This document shows, one piece after another, positions 19,398 to 28,543 of a DNA stretch of 64,000 nt. This DNA is from Paramesorhizobium deserti (GTDB taxonomy: Bacteria; Pseudomonadota; Alphaproteobacteria; Rhizobiales; Rhizobiaceae): the NCBI RefSeq assembly GCF_001558695.1, contig NZ_LNTU01000001.1, forward strand, positions 1,054,001-1,118,000, written 5' to 3'. Below the pieces are notes generated by a model. It saw nothing but the letters and a program-made list of their open reading frames with translations. It was not told where the DNA came from and did no database searches. The position numbers were made by a program, and so were the translations under genes. Each line of letters opens with the position of its first letter. Positions within the stretch are counted from its first letter, which is position 1.

Positions 19398-20675
19398 ATG
19401 TATTATCAGCTTTACGAACTCAATCATGCGGCGCTTCAGCCCTACCGGGCCCTTGCGGATGCCACCAGGCTGTTCTTCGAAAATCCGCTGAACCCGATGT
19501 CGCAGAGTTCCTATGGCCGCTCGATGGCGGCGCTGATGGAGCTTTTCGAGCGCACCACAAGGCGCTACGACAAGCCGGCGTTCAATCTTCCCGCAACCAC
19601 GGTCGACGGCAAAAGGACCGCGGTGACGGAGGAGATCGCCTGGCAGAAGCCGTTCTGCAATCTTCTCCATTTCAAGCGCGATCTGCCGACGGACCGCGCA
19701 GCCGACCCGAAGATCCTGCTTGTCGCGCCCTTGTCCGGCCATTATGCGACGCTGCTGCGCGGGACCGTCGAGACCCTGCTGCCGCATGCGGAAATCTACA
19801 TCACGGACTGGATCGACGCGCGCATGGTGCCGTTGAGCGAAGGCCGTTTCGATCTCGACGACTATATCGACTATGTAATCGAAATGTTCCACGCCATCGG
19901 CGAGAACACTCATGTCATCGCCGTCTGTCAGCCTTCCGTTCCGGTGCTGGCCGCTGTGGCGGTGATGGAGAAGGCCGGCGACCGGTTCGCGCCTTCCTCG
20001 ATGACGCTGATGGGCGGGCCGATCGACACACGCATCAATCCGACCGCCGTCAACAAGATGGCGGAGGAAAAGGATATCGGCTGGTTCCGCGACAATGTGA
20101 TCATGCCTGTCCCATGGCCGCATCCCGGCGTCATGCGGCCGGTCTATCCCGGTTTTTTGCAATTGTCGGGCTTCATGAGCATGAATCTCGACCGGCACAT
20201 CGCCGCGCACAAGGACTTCTTTTTTCATTTGGTGAAAGAGGACGGGGACTCCGCCGAGAAGCACCGCGACTTTTATGACGAATATCTGGCGGTGATGGAT
20301 ATGACGGCGGAATTCTACCTGCAGACCGTGGAGACGGTCTTCATCCGCCATGATCTGCCGCAGAATAAAATGAAGCATCGCGGCAACACCGTCGACCTTT
20401 CTGCAATCCGCAATGCCGCTCTTCTGACGGTCGAAGGCGAGAATGACGACATTTCCGGCGTCGGCCAGACGGAAGCGGCACAAAAGCTCTGCGTCAATAT
20501 CCCGAACGAGAAGCGGATGCATTATATACAACCCAAGGTCGGCCATTACGGCGTGTTCAACGGCTCGCGGTTCCGCAACGAGATCGCGCCGCGCATCCTC
20601 AACTTCGTCCATGCAAACGACAAATCGGCGCAAAATCAGGCGGCATCGCCGCGAAAGCGTGCGCGCAAACGCTGA
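19398..20675 (+). CDS. phaZ: Intracellular polyhydroxyalkanoate depolymerase PhaZ
   Basis: PhaZ mobilises stored polyhydroxybutyrate granules. The 425-residue protein matches the cytoplasmic depolymerase family: N-terminal MYYQLYELNHAALQPYR, the active-site cysteine C177 in VIAVCQPSVPVLA (the family has Cys where lipases have Ser), and GPIDTRINPTAVN. The C-terminal QPKVGHYGVFNG supplies the catalytic histidine. GAGG lies eight bases before the ATG. It reads away from the GNAT-C39 gene over a 267-base gap. The last 20 residues are basic (PRKRARKR). Confidence 0.94.
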   Translation: MYYQLYELNHAALQPYRALADATRLFFENPLNPMSQSSYGRSMAALMELFERTTRRYDKPAFNLPATTVDGKRTAVTEEIAWQKPFCNLLHFKRDLPTDRAADPKILLVAPLSGHYATLLRGTVETLLPHAEIYITDWIDARMVPLSEGRFDLDDYIDYVIEMFHAIGENTHVIAVCQPSVPVLAAVAVMEKAGDRFAPSSMTLMGGPIDTRINPTAVNKMAEEKDIGWFRDNVIMPVPWPHPGVMRPVYPGFLQLSGFMSMNLDRHIAAHKDFFFHLVKEDGDSAEKHRDFYDEYLAVMDMTAEFYLQTVETVFIRHDLPQNKMKHRGNTVDLSAIRNAALLTVEGENDDISGVGQTEAAQKLCVNIPNEKRMHYIQPKVGHYGVFNGSRFRNEIAPRILNFVHANDKSAQNQAASPRKRARKR

Positions 20676-20684
20676 AGCCCCTCC

Positions 20685-20704
20685 GATCTGCGGCTGCGCA
20701 GATC
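20685..20704 (+). terminator. Hairpin after phaZ
   Basis: A perfect 8-bp stem GATCTGCG/CGCAGATC with loop GCTG begins ten bases after the phaZ stop. It is followed by TCTACTT rather than a clean T run, so termination is plausible but not certain. Confidence 0.45.
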
Positions 20705-20949
20705 TCTACTTATGCGCGATAAGGCCTTCACCATCCCTGCGGCGCCGGCTCCATCCCCGCGTGATTGCAGTCATCCAACCATGGCCAGAATCCATTTTGT
20801 GCTTGCCCTAAGGTTGTGCTTTCACGATAGTCTCGCGTGGTAACCATAAGCCGAATTGAGCAATTCGGTGATGGTATTATGAATTGACTCTCCTCCATTT
20901 CAGCCTTTAACGTTTTGTTAACGATAAGAGGTGCGGCGGAGTGTTGCGT

Positions 20950-21567
20950 ATGTTCAGGGGCGTATGGTCTTGCGGGGCGGTTGGGGCTGCAATCTTTCTC
21001 AGCACGCTTATTTCTGGCTCTTCCGGCGCATCGGCGGCGTCCGACGATTTCATGCGCATCGGCGGCTTGAGCTCACAGCCGATCGGCCATTATGAGTTCT
21101 GCAAGCGCCTGCCGCAGGAATGCACCATCCGCAACCGGGATACCACGCCGCTGAAGCTGACGCGTGACATGTGGCAGCATCTCATCGCCGTCAATGCCTC
21201 CGTCAACGAGCGCATCCAGCCGCTGACTGACAAGGAAATCTACGGCAAGGAAGAATATTGGGATTATCCGAAGCTCTTCGGCGACTGCGAGGATTACGTG
21301 CTGCAGAAGCGCCGTGAGCTCAACCGATCCGGTATTTCGCTCGCCAATCTGCTGATCACGGTGGTCCGCAAGCGCGACGGCGAGGGCCATGCGGTCTTGA
21401 CCGTGCGCACCGATGGCGGCGATTTCGTCCTCGACAACCTGACCGACGAGGTGAAGAACTGGCAGCAGACCAACTATACCTATCTGAAGCGCCAGGCGGT
21501 CAACTACACCGGTCGCTGGGTCAGCATCGAGGCGCCGAGCAATCTGCTGGTCGGCTCGGTTCAGTAG
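20950..21567 (+). CDS. Transglutaminase-like cysteine proteinase (peptidase C93/BTLCP), exported
   Basis: A periplasmic protein of the bacterial transglutaminase-like cysteine proteinase family. A signal peptide (about residues 1-30, hydrophobic AAIFLSTLISGSSGASAA) is followed by the conserved catalytic region: Cys in KLFGDCEDYVLQKRREL, His in GEGHAVLTVRTDGGDFVLDN and that Asp, with the family's WVSIEAP near the end. GGAG sits eight bases before ATG 20950; a GTG at 20941 is also in frame. In other bacteria relatives such as LapG process surface adhesins, but no LapD or adhesin partner is adjacent. Confidence 0.88.
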   Translation: MFRGVWSCGAVGAAIFLSTLISGSSGASAASDDFMRIGGLSSQPIGHYEFCKRLPQECTIRNRDTTPLKLTRDMWQHLIAVNASVNERIQPLTDKEIYGKEEYWDYPKLFGDCEDYVLQKRRELNRSGISLANLLITVVRKRDGEGHAVLTVRTDGGDFVLDNLTDEVKNWQQTNYTYLKRQAVNYTGRWVSIEAPSNLLVGSVQ

Positions 21568-21568
21568 T

Positions 21569-21631
21569 TAAGGGAATAAGGGAATAAGGGAATAAGGGAA
21601 TAAGGGAATAAGGGAATAAGGGAATAAGGGA
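21569..21631. repeat. Tandem octamer repeat (TAAGGGAA)
   Basis: Seven perfect copies of TAAGGGAA followed by seven bases of an eighth, starting two bases after the stop codon of the C93 gene. Such short perfect arrays usually vary in copy number between strains. No hairpin or coding role is apparent. Confidence 0.95.
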
Positions 21632-21744
21632 GCATGCCTTCCTTCCTGTTCACCGCAAGCGCTTTTTTTCCCGGCCAGGATATTGTGGGGCATGAAACAA
21701 TGGGCAGCGAAATAGGATGCCCTATTCGCCTATGTTCCCGTCCC

Positions 21745-23277
21745 TCACGCCGCCGACATGATTCTTTCCCCGCTCATGCGGTAGGAAATCGCTTCGGCCA
21801 AATGCAGCCGGCCGACCTTTTCCACACCTTCGAGATCGGCAAGCGTGCGCGCCACCTTGAGAATACGGTGATAGGCGCGGGCGGAGAATTTCATCTGCTC
21901 GCTCGCATCGCGCAGAAGCGCCACGCCGCCGGCATCCAGGACGGCGATCTCCTCGATCAGCGCAGCGGAGCAATGCGCATTGGTCGAAACATTGGAGAGG
22001 CCCAACGCCTCATAGCGGCGTTTCTGGATCGCCCGCGCCCGAGCCACCCTTTCCGCCACCACCTTGCTCGATTCGGCCTGCGACGGGCGGATCAAATCGG
22101 CGGCCGAGACGGCGGGCACCTCGATGCGCAGATCGATACGGTCGAGCAGAGGGCCTGATATCCTGGCCTGATAATCCACCTGGCAGCGCGGCCCGCGGGC
22201 GCAGCGGTGGCCCGGCTCGCCGGCCATGCCGCAACGGCACGGGTTCATGGCCGCGACGAGCTGTATCTGCGCGGGATAGCTGACGCGGTGGTTGGCGCGA
22301 GCGATCATGCATTCGCCGGTTTCCAGCGGCTGGCGCAGCGAATCGAGCACCTGCGGTGTAAATTCTGGGAATTCATCGAGGAAGAGCACGCCATTATGGG
22401 CGAGCGACACCTCGCCCGGCTTCGCCCTGATGCCGCCGCCGACCATCGCCGCCATGGAAGCGGAGTGATGCGGCGCGCGGAAGGGCCTGCGGTCGGAGAG
22501 CTTGCCGCCGGCGAGTTCGCCGGCAATGGAGGCGATCATCGAGACATCGAGCAATTCGCGCGGCGAAAGCGGCGGCAGGATGGACGGCAAACGCTGCGCC
22601 AGCATCGATTTGCCCGAGCCCGGCGGCCCGACGAGCAGCAGATTGTGATTGCCCGCCGCGGCCACCTCAAGTGCGCGCTTCGCCGTCTCCTGGCCCTTGA
22701 TATCGGCAAGATCGGGCAGATCGTCCGCCCTCGGGCGCATTACCGGCTCGGGCCGCGACAGAACCTGCGTGCCGCGAAAATGATTAGCGAGTGCGATCAG
22801 GCTGCGCGGCGCCAGAATATCGATCTCGCTGCCGGCCCAGGCGGCCTCCGGTCCGCAGGCGTGCGGACAGATCAGCCCCTTGTCCTGACGGTTGGCGCCG
22901 ATTGCGGCTGGGAGCACGCCGGCAACGGCGCTGATCGTGCCGTCGAGCGAGAGCTCCCCCAGAACCACATAGGATTGCAGGGCATCGCCGGGAAGCGCGC
23001 CGAGCGCCGCCATCAGGCCGACGGCGATCGGCAAATCGTAATGGGAACCTTCCTTCGGCAGATCGGCAGGGGCGAGATTGACCGTCACCTTCTTGGGCGG
23101 CATCGACAGGCCTGAGGCATGGAGCGCGGCCTGCACCCGCTCGCGGCTTTCGGCCACCGCCTTGTCGGGCAGGCCGACGATCGACATGCCCATCTTGCCC
23201 GGCGCGATCATCACCTGCACGTCGACGCGAACCGCTTCGACCCCCTGAAACGCTACGGTGCTGACCCGCGATACCAT
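21745..23277 (-). CDS. comM: YifB/ComM-family Mg-chelatase-like AAA+ ATPase
   Basis: A 510-residue member of the ComM/YifB family; ComM is a hexameric helicase promoting branch migration during natural transformation. An N-terminal Lon-like domain (about 1-170: MSIVGLPDKAVAESRERV, DLPIAVGLMAALGAL) precedes an AAA+ domain with Walker A LVGPPGSGKS near 210-218 and Walker B GVLFLDEFPEF near 285-295. A zinc-knuckle-like NPCRCG and a C-terminal Mg-chelatase domain follow. Length and order are standard. It converges on the C93 protease and is followed upstream by the gshB terminator region. Confidence 0.93.
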   Translation of the reverse strand: MVSRVSTVAFQGVEAVRVDVQVMIAPGKMGMSIVGLPDKAVAESRERVQAALHASGLSMPPKKVTVNLAPADLPKEGSHYDLPIAVGLMAALGALPGDALQSYVVLGELSLDGTISAVAGVLPAAIGANRQDKGLICPHACGPEAAWAGSEIDILAPRSLIALANHFRGTQVLSRPEPVMRPRADDLPDLADIKGQETAKRALEVAAAGNHNLLLVGPPGSGKSMLAQRLPSILPPLSPRELLDVSMIASIAGELAGGKLSDRRPFRAPHHSASMAAMVGGGIRAKPGEVSLAHNGVLFLDEFPEFTPQVLDSLRQPLETGECMIARANHRVSYPAQIQLVAAMNPCRCGMAGEPGHRCARGPRCQVDYQARISGPLLDRIDLRIEVPAVSAADLIRPSQAESSKVVAERVARARAIQKRRYEALGLSNVSTNAHCSAALIEEIAVLDAGGVALLRDASEQMKFSARAYHRILKVARTLADLEGVEKVGRLHLAEAISYRMSGERIMSAA

Positions 23278-23484
23278 GCCGCTGCCCCCAAACTCGCCTT
23301 TCCGCTGCCCATACGGAAAGCCTCACGCCCCTGATCTTGCAAGATAAGCATGGATCGGCGCGAGCTGCAAGAACATTTAGGGAACAATAACAACTTATCG
23401 CATATTTAATAAGTGTATCGAGTTGTATCGTCAGAACAAAATGAGATTTTTCAGTAAATTTGAACGCTCTTATATTCTTATTTT

Positions 23485-23526
23485 CTTAATAAATAAAAGC
23501 AGCTCCCACTAAATAAGGAGCTGCTT
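23485..23526 (-). terminator. Intrinsic terminator of gshB
   Basis: On the minus strand a perfect 10-bp stem AAGCAGCTCC/GGAGCTGCTT (23497-23526) with a 10-base loop is followed directly by TTATTTATTAAG. It begins 25 bases after the gshB stop codon, a textbook Rho-independent terminator. Confidence 0.88.
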
Positions 23527-23551
23527 GAGCGACGATGTAAGAAAAGGGCCT

Positions 23552-24502
23552 CTATCCCGCCTTCCGGCGTTTGGCTTCGACCGCATCCCAGAAAAGCGCC
23601 GCCACATCGGCTCCACCGAAACGCTTGATCTCGCGAATGCCGGTCGGCGAGGTCACGTTGATCTCGGTCATATAATCGCCGATGACATCGATGCCGACGA
23701 GGATGAAGCCCCGTTCCCTCAACGATGGGCCGATGCGGGTGCAGATTTCGTACTCGCGTTCCGTCAATTGCGATGCCTCGGCCCTGCCGCCGACATGCAT
23801 GTTGGAGCGCGCATCCGTTTCTGAGGGAACGCGATTGATGGCGCCGACCGGCTCGCCGTCGATCAGGATGATGCGCTTGTCGCCGGCGCGCACATCCTTC
23901 AAATAGCGCTGGGCGATGAACGGCTCGCGGTACATCTGCGCAAACATCTCAAGCAGCGAGGCAAGGTTGCGGTCGGCATTGGCCAGATGGAAAACGCCGG
24001 CGCCGCCATTGCCATAGAGCGGCTTGACGATGATATCGCCGAATTCGCGACGGAAATCCGCCACCTCCTGCGGATCCTTGGTGATCAGCGTTTCCGGCAT
24101 CAGGTCCGGAAATTCGGTGACGAAGATCTTTTCCGGGCTGTTGCGCACCCAGGCGGGGTCGTTGACCACCAGCGTCTTCGGATGGATACGCTCCAGAAGA
24201 TGCGTGGTGGTGATGTAATTCATGTCGAAGGGCGGATCCTGGCGAAGCAGCACCACGTCCATTTCGGAAAGATCGCGGCGCTCGGGCTTGCCGAGCGTGA
24301 AATGATCGCCTTCGACGTCGCGCACCTCCAGATGCTCGATGGCGGCGGAGACGATGCCGTCGCGCATGGAAAGACGGTCCGGCGTATAATGATAAAGCGT
24401 GTGGCCGCGCCTTGCCGCCTCCAGGCAGAGCGCGAAGGTGGTGTCGCCTGCGATCCGGATGGAACGGATATGGTCCATCTGGACCGCAATTTTCATAGAC
24501 AT
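23552..24502 (-). CDS. gshB: Glutathione synthetase
   Basis: GshB joins glycine to gamma-glutamylcysteine with ATP. The 316-residue protein starts [12 protein letters not shown] and shows [18 protein letters not shown], the ATP-grasp elements [13 protein letters not shown] and [20 protein letters not shown], and the Mg-binding tail [19 protein letters not shown]. The reading frame is open to 24589, but GAGGG five bases before ATG 24502 and the family N-terminus fix the start. It is a single-gene unit with its own terminator. A gamma-glutamyltransferase for glutathione turnover lies at 32.8 kb. Confidence 0.96.
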   Translation of the reverse strand: MSMKIAVQMDHIRSIRIAGDTTFALCLEAARRGHTLYHYTPDRLSMRDGIVSAAIEHLEVRDVEGDHFTLGKPERRDLSEMDVVLLRQDPPFDMNYITTTHLLERIHPKTLVVNDPAWVRNSPEKIFVTEFPDLMPETLITKDPQEVADFRREFGDIIVKPLYGNGGAGVFHLANADRNLASLLEMFAQMYREPFIAQRYLKDVRAGDKRIILIDGEPVGAINRVPSETDARSNMHVGGRAEASQLTEREYEICTRIGPSLRERGFILVGIDVIGDYMTEINVTSPTGIREIKRFGGADVAALFWDAVEAKRRKAG

Positions 24503-24675
24503 GATAACCCTCAGCGATTCGCTATGGTCGAAACAGGGCGCCAAACTGTCATGGACGGAACCGCGATAACAGGAAATTTTATTTATCATACTATACGGTT
24601 TCGCTGAATTCCGCTAAGCGGTTCGGGCCGGCAAAAGCCGCAACAATTATGCAAGCCAGCCTGGGAGGACCCTTC

Positions 24676-25443
24676 ATGCTGCCATCGACCGTATTTCCCG
24701 ACCTGAAGGACCGCTCCATCCTGATCACCGGCGGCGGTTCCGGCATCGGCGCCTCGCTGACGGAAGGCTTCGTCGCGCAGGGCGCCAAGGTCGCCTTCAT
24801 CGACATCGCCAGGGAATCATCGACGGCGCTGGTCGAGACGCTGGAAAAGAAATATGGCAGCCGCCCGCTCTATCTCGATGCGGATCTGCGCGATCTCGAT
24901 GCTCTGCGCCAGGCGGCGGCGAAGGCCGAAGCGGCGCATGGCCCGGTCACCGTCCTGGTCAACAATGCCGCATGGGACGACCGGCACGCGGTCGAGGACG
25001 TGACCGAGGACTATTGGAACCTCAACCAGTCGATCAATCTGCGGCCGCAGTTTTTTGCCGTGCAGGCGGTGCTGCCGGGCATGAAAAAGGCCGGCGGCGG
25101 CGCGATCGTCAATTTCACCTCCATCTCCTTCATGATCAATCAGGGCGACCTGCCCGTCTATACCGCGGCGAAGGCCGGCGTCATCGGCCTGACCAAGGGG
25201 CTTGCCGGAGCGCTCGGGCCGGATAAAATCCGCGTCAACGCGATTGCGCCCGGCTGGGTGATGACGGAGCGCCAGAAGACGCTCTGGGTGACGGAGGAAG
25301 GCCTCAAGGCCCATCTTGGCAAGCAGTGCCTCAAGGAAGAGGTGCTGCCGGACGACATGGTCGGGCCCTGCCTGTTCCTTGCTTCCGACGCAGCCCGCAT
25401 GCTCACCGCGCAGACACTGATCGTCGACGGAGGTTGTTTGTGA
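24676..25443 (+). CDS. SDR-family sugar dehydrogenase (probable galactose 1-dehydrogenase)
   Basis: A classical short-chain dehydrogenase of 255 residues. TGGGSGIG is the NAD(P) loop, NNAA follows, and the catalytic Ser and YTAAK (Tyr-x3-Lys) are visible in NFTSISF and PVYTAAKAG. It heads an operon with DgoK, DgoA and a lactonase, so oxidation of D-galactose (or a related aldose) to a lactone is the likely role. GGGAGGA seven bases before ATG 24676 is a much better start than the upstream ATG 24649. The stop overlaps the dgoK GTG start. Confidence 0.85.
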   Translation: MLPSTVFPDLKDRSILITGGGSGIGASLTEGFVAQGAKVAFIDIARESSTALVETLEKKYGSRPLYLDADLRDLDALRQAAAKAEAAHGPVTVLVNNAAWDDRHAVEDVTEDYWNLNQSINLRPQFFAVQAVLPGMKKAGGGAIVNFTSISFMINQGDLPVYTAAKAGVIGLTKGLAGALGPDKIRVNAIAPGWVMTERQKTLWVTEEGLKAHLGKQCLKEEVLPDDMVGPCLFLASDAARMLTAQTLIVDGGCL

Positions 25444-26387
25444 GCAGAGACGAAGAGCCCGCTTTCGCCGGGGCCGACTGGGGCACGAGCCGGTTCCGGC
25501 TCTGGCTCATGGACAAGGCTGGCAACGTGCTCGCAGAGCGGCGCAGCGACGACGGGCTCGACGCGTCGCGCGCAAGCGGCTTCTCGCAGGTCCTCGAATG
25601 CCATCTCGCGGCGCTCGGCGCGCCGGCTAACCTGCCTGTCGTCGTCTGCGGCATGGCGGGATCGCGGCAGGGCTGGGTCGAAGCATCCTATGTGGATATC
25701 CCGGCTGACCCCGCGACCATTCTCGCCGCCTCGGCACGTATCATCGATACCAAGCGCGACATTCGCATCGTGCCGGGCCTGGCGCAGCAGGGCGCAAAGC
25801 CCAATGTCATGCGCGGCGAGGAAACCCAGCTTCTCGGCCTCGTGCATGGCAAGCCCGGTTTCTCCGGTCTCGTCGCCATGCCGGGCACTCATTCCAAATG
25901 GGTTCATCTGGAAGGCGGAAGAGTATCGCGTTTCTCCACCTATCTGACCGGCGAGCTCTATGCGTTGATCTGCAGCCAGTCGATCCTGCGCCATTCCATC
26001 GGCGCGGCGGCGGAGAGCGTCGATGCCGACCATCCGGGCTTCGCCACCGGTCTTGAGCAGGCGCTGGCCCCTGATTTCAGCCTGCTCGGCACGCTTTTCG
26101 AGCTTCGCGCGGCGATGCTGCTCAACGGACAGGGCGAGGATGAAGCCGCAGCAAAGCTTTCCGGCATGGTGATCGGGTCGGAGGCAGCTGACGCGCGCGC
26201 CAAGGCGCCCGCCGATATCCGGACGGTGCAGCTCATCGCATCAGGACGCATGGAGCGGCTTTATCGCAAGGCGCTCGGCGCGGCGGGCTTCGATTGCGAA
26301 ACGGTGGATGCCGATGATGCGGTCAGAAAGGGCCTGCACGCCGCCGCCACAGGACTATGGTTCTCCTCCCGAAAGGAAACGGCATGA
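25440..26387 (+). CDS. dgoK: 2-Dehydro-3-deoxygalactonokinase DgoK
   Basis: DgoK phosphorylates 2-keto-3-deoxygalactonate at C6. The 315-residue protein contains the family hallmarks ADWGTSRFRLWL near the N-terminus (ASKHA-type phosphate loop), VVVCGMAGSRQGW, and LVAMPGTHSKWV. I use GTG 25440, which overlaps the upstream TGA and has GGAGG six bases before it. The frame stays open further upstream inside the dehydrogenase gene, which is not meaningful. Its end overlaps dgoA by four bases. Confidence 0.93.
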   Translation: MSRDEEPAFAGADWGTSRFRLWLMDKAGNVLAERRSDDGLDASRASGFSQVLECHLAALGAPANLPVVVCGMAGSRQGWVEASYVDIPADPATILAASARIIDTKRDIRIVPGLAQQGAKPNVMRGEETQLLGLVHGKPGFSGLVAMPGTHSKWVHLEGGRVSRFSTYLTGELYALICSQSILRHSIGAAAESVDADHPGFATGLEQALAPDFSLLGTLFELRAAMLLNGQGEDEAAAKLSGMVIGSEAADARAKAPADIRTVQLIASGRMERLYRKALGAAGFDCETVDADDAVRKGLHAAATGLWFSSRKETA

Positions 26388-27037
26388 CTCACGCCCCCTC
26401 CGTCGCCTGGCCGAAGCTGAAGCGCGACCTGATCGCCATCCTGCGCGGAATCAGACCAGAAGAGGCGGTGGATATCTGCCATGCGCTGGCGGATGCCGGG
26501 TTCGAGGCGATTGAGATCCCGCTTAACTCGCCGGAGCCGTTCCGCTCCATCGAGATGGTCGCGAAGGCATTGCCAGCCAATGTGCTGGTCGGGGCGGGAA
26601 CGGTGCTCGATACAGCCAGCGTCAAGCGGCTCGACGATGCAGGCGGGCGGCTGATGGTGAGCCCCAATGTGGATGCCGAGGTGATCCGCGCCGCTTCCAC
26701 CGCCGAAATGGTGACGATGCCCGGCGTCTTCTCACCGACCGAGGCGCTGGCCGCACTGAAGGCGGGCGCTTCGGGACTGAAATTCTTCCCCGCCAATGTG
26801 TTTGGACCTCAGGGCATCAAGGCGGTGAGCGCCGTCCTGCCGAAGGGCACGGTGATCGGCGCGGTGGGCGGCGTCGCCGAGGGCGATTTCGCGTCTTACG
26901 GCGAGGTGGGCATCCGCGCCTTCGGCCTGGGATCCAGCATCTATAAGCCGGGCATGTCCGCAGCCGATGTAGCGGAGCGCGCCCGGCTGACCATCCAGGC
27001 CTATGACGCGGTTTTCTTCGGAGAGAGATACGCATGA
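26384..27037 (+). CDS. dgoA: 2-Dehydro-3-deoxy-6-phosphogalactonate aldolase DgoA
   Basis: DgoA splits 2-keto-3-deoxy-6-phosphogalactonate into pyruvate and glyceraldehyde 3-phosphate. The 217-residue TIM-barrel shows LIAILRGIRPEEA, the catalytic Glu in GFEAIEIPLNSPEP, VGAGTV, and the Schiff-base lysine in GLKFFPANVFGP. The family's SNPNV-like motif appears as SPNVD. ATG 26384 overlaps the dgoK stop (ATGA), with GAAAGG upstream. A four-base overlap to the lactonase completes the coupled operon. Confidence 0.94.
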   Translation: MTHAPSVAWPKLKRDLIAILRGIRPEEAVDICHALADAGFEAIEIPLNSPEPFRSIEMVAKALPANVLVGAGTVLDTASVKRLDDAGGRLMVSPNVDAEVIRAASTAEMVTMPGVFSPTEALAALKAGASGLKFFPANVFGPQGIKAVSAVLPKGTVIGAVGGVAEGDFASYGEVGIRAFGLGSSIYKPGMSAADVAERARLTIQAYDAVFFGERYA

Positions 27038-27912
27038 CGACCGCGTCCAACGCCACACTCTTTTCCGACATCGTCTGCGAACTCGGTGAAGGGCCGGGCT
27101 ACGATCCGCTGACCGGTACGGTCTGGTGGTTCGATATCCTGGCGGGCAGGCTTCTCGAGAAGAAATGGCCCGAGGGCGAAACGCGGGTACACGAGCTTGG
27201 GCTTATGGCGAGCGCGCTCGCCGTCATCGATGCGCAAAGCCAAATGCTCTGGACCGAGAAGGGGCTCTATATCCGTGACCGCGCAAGCGGCGTGCTGACG
27301 CTGCACAAAGCGATCGAGGCCGACAATCCGGCCACCCGCTCGAATGATGCGCGCGTGCACCCTTCCGGCGCCTTTTGGATGGGGACGATGGGCAAAAAGG
27401 CCGAGGCCGGCGCCGGCTCCATCTGGTGGTATCGCGAGGGCGAGGTCCGCCAGCTCTTCTCCGGCATCACCATCACCAATTCGATCTCGTTCTCGCCCGA
27501 CGGGCGCGTCGCCTATTTCGCGGATACCGACAAGAATGTCCTCTGGCGCGTCGACACGGACCCGGAGACCGGCCTGCCGGTGAGCGAAAGAAGCGTCTTT
27601 CATCACCGGATCGAAGACGGCGGGCTGGACGGCTCCGTGGTGGATGCGAACGGTGTCCTCTGGAATGCCTGCTGGGGTGCGGGAGCCGTCCACGCCTATT
27701 CGCCCGACGGCAGGCTGATCCGCTCGGTTCCGGTGCCGGCCCGCCAGCCCTCCTGCCCGGCCTTCGTCGGCCCCGATGCCAACCGGCTGCTCGTCACCAC
27801 GGCGCATCAGGGAATGGGTGAAAGCGAACGCGAGGCCGACCCAAATGCCGGCCGGCCATTGCTGCTGGATATTGCGGTGCAAGGCGTTTTCGACCGGCCG
27901 GTAAGGCTCTGA
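27034..27912 (+). CDS. SMP-30/gluconolactonase-family sugar lactonase
   Basis: A six-bladed beta-propeller lactonase of 292 residues. Metal ligands are recognisable: Glu in CELGEGPGYDP, Asn in TRSNDARVHPSGAFWMGTM (with a further Asn in ITNSISFSPDG) and Asp in DGGLDGSVVDANGVLW. In this operon it should open the aldonolactone produced by the dehydrogenase. It is the last coupled gene; no sugar-acid dehydratase follows, so the dehydration step must be encoded elsewhere. Confidence 0.9.
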   Translation: MTTASNATLFSDIVCELGEGPGYDPLTGTVWWFDILAGRLLEKKWPEGETRVHELGLMASALAVIDAQSQMLWTEKGLYIRDRASGVLTLHKAIEADNPATRSNDARVHPSGAFWMGTMGKKAEAGAGSIWWYREGEVRQLFSGITITNSISFSPDGRVAYFADTDKNVLWRVDTDPETGLPVSERSVFHHRIEDGGLDGSVVDANGVLWNACWGAGAVHAYSPDGRLIRSVPVPARQPSCPAFVGPDANRLLVTTAHQGMGESEREADPNAGRPLLLDIAVQGVFDRPVRL

Positions 27913-27961
27913 AGGACAACTCGGCGTGGCGCGCATTGGCGCTGCGTGATATTCTATCATT

Positions 27962-28330
27962 ATGCGCGCGATCTCGTTCGTCGCGGGGGGCGTTACAGGC
28001 ATTTTGCTTGCGCAGGCCGCACTTGCGGACTGCCAATGCCTCGGCAATGGCTTGCGTTACGACGAAGGCGATCAGGTTTGCCTCAGGCTGCCCACGGGGC
28101 CACAGCTGGCGCGCTGCGAGAAAGTCCTCAACAACAGCTCATGGAAATTGCTGGGGAGCGCGTGTCAATTGACCGCCAGCAATGAGCAATCCTGGAAGTC
28201 ACCCTCACAATTCGCGTTACAGCCAAAATCCGGCGAACCGCACCCGCCCGCCGGCCAGTATCCAGCTGCACCGCAAGGGCTTTGGAACGGTTCACTTTTT
28301 GATGGAAACGATGCGGAGACTGCACCGTAG
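27962..28330 (+). CDS. Hypothetical exported protein
   Basis: A 122-residue protein I do not recognise. Residues 1-23 form a signal peptide (ISFVAGGVTGILLAQAALA, cleaved before DCQCLG). The mature part has cysteines in DCQCLG, QVCLRL, ARCEK and GSACQ, consistent with two disulfides, then a Pro/Ser/Gln-rich tail. No clear ribosome site precedes the ATG. Its TAG stop is the first base pair block of the 151-base inverted-repeat element that follows, so the 3' end may have been shaped by that element. Confidence 0.65.
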   Translation: MRAISFVAGGVTGILLAQAALADCQCLGNGLRYDEGDQVCLRLPTGPQLARCEKVLNNSSWKLLGSACQLTASNEQSWKSPSQFALQPKSGEPHPPAGQYPAAPQGLWNGSLFDGNDAETAP

Positions 28331-28480
28331 AGGCATGGATCCCAGTGACAAGCACTGGGATGACGGCGGTTAGCCGTAGGCGAAAGATCTTCAGCGTCTC
28401 CGCTTGGCAAGAACGATTGTGGGTAGAGGGAAAACATCTTCACCCGTCATCCCAGTGCTTGTCACTGGGATCCATGCCTC
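28330..28480. repeat. MITE-like element with 37-bp perfect inverted repeats
   Basis: Perfect 37-bp terminal inverted repeats occupy 28330-28366 and 28444-28480 around a 77-base centre. Each arm contains its own palindrome, TCCCAGTG-N5-CACTGGGA. There is no transposase gene and no reading frame inside. The structure looks like a miniature inverted-repeat element or paired palindromic units between two genes. Confidence 0.85.
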
Positions 28481-28543
28481 GACTTTTCCACCACAACAAT
28501 GGTTCAAAGGAATCCGAGCGATTCCATCAGGACATGAGCCCCT

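Noticed and set aside
28330-28480. An insertion sequence
   Set aside because: Long inverted repeats are present, but the 77-base centre has no transposase and no target duplication is visible.
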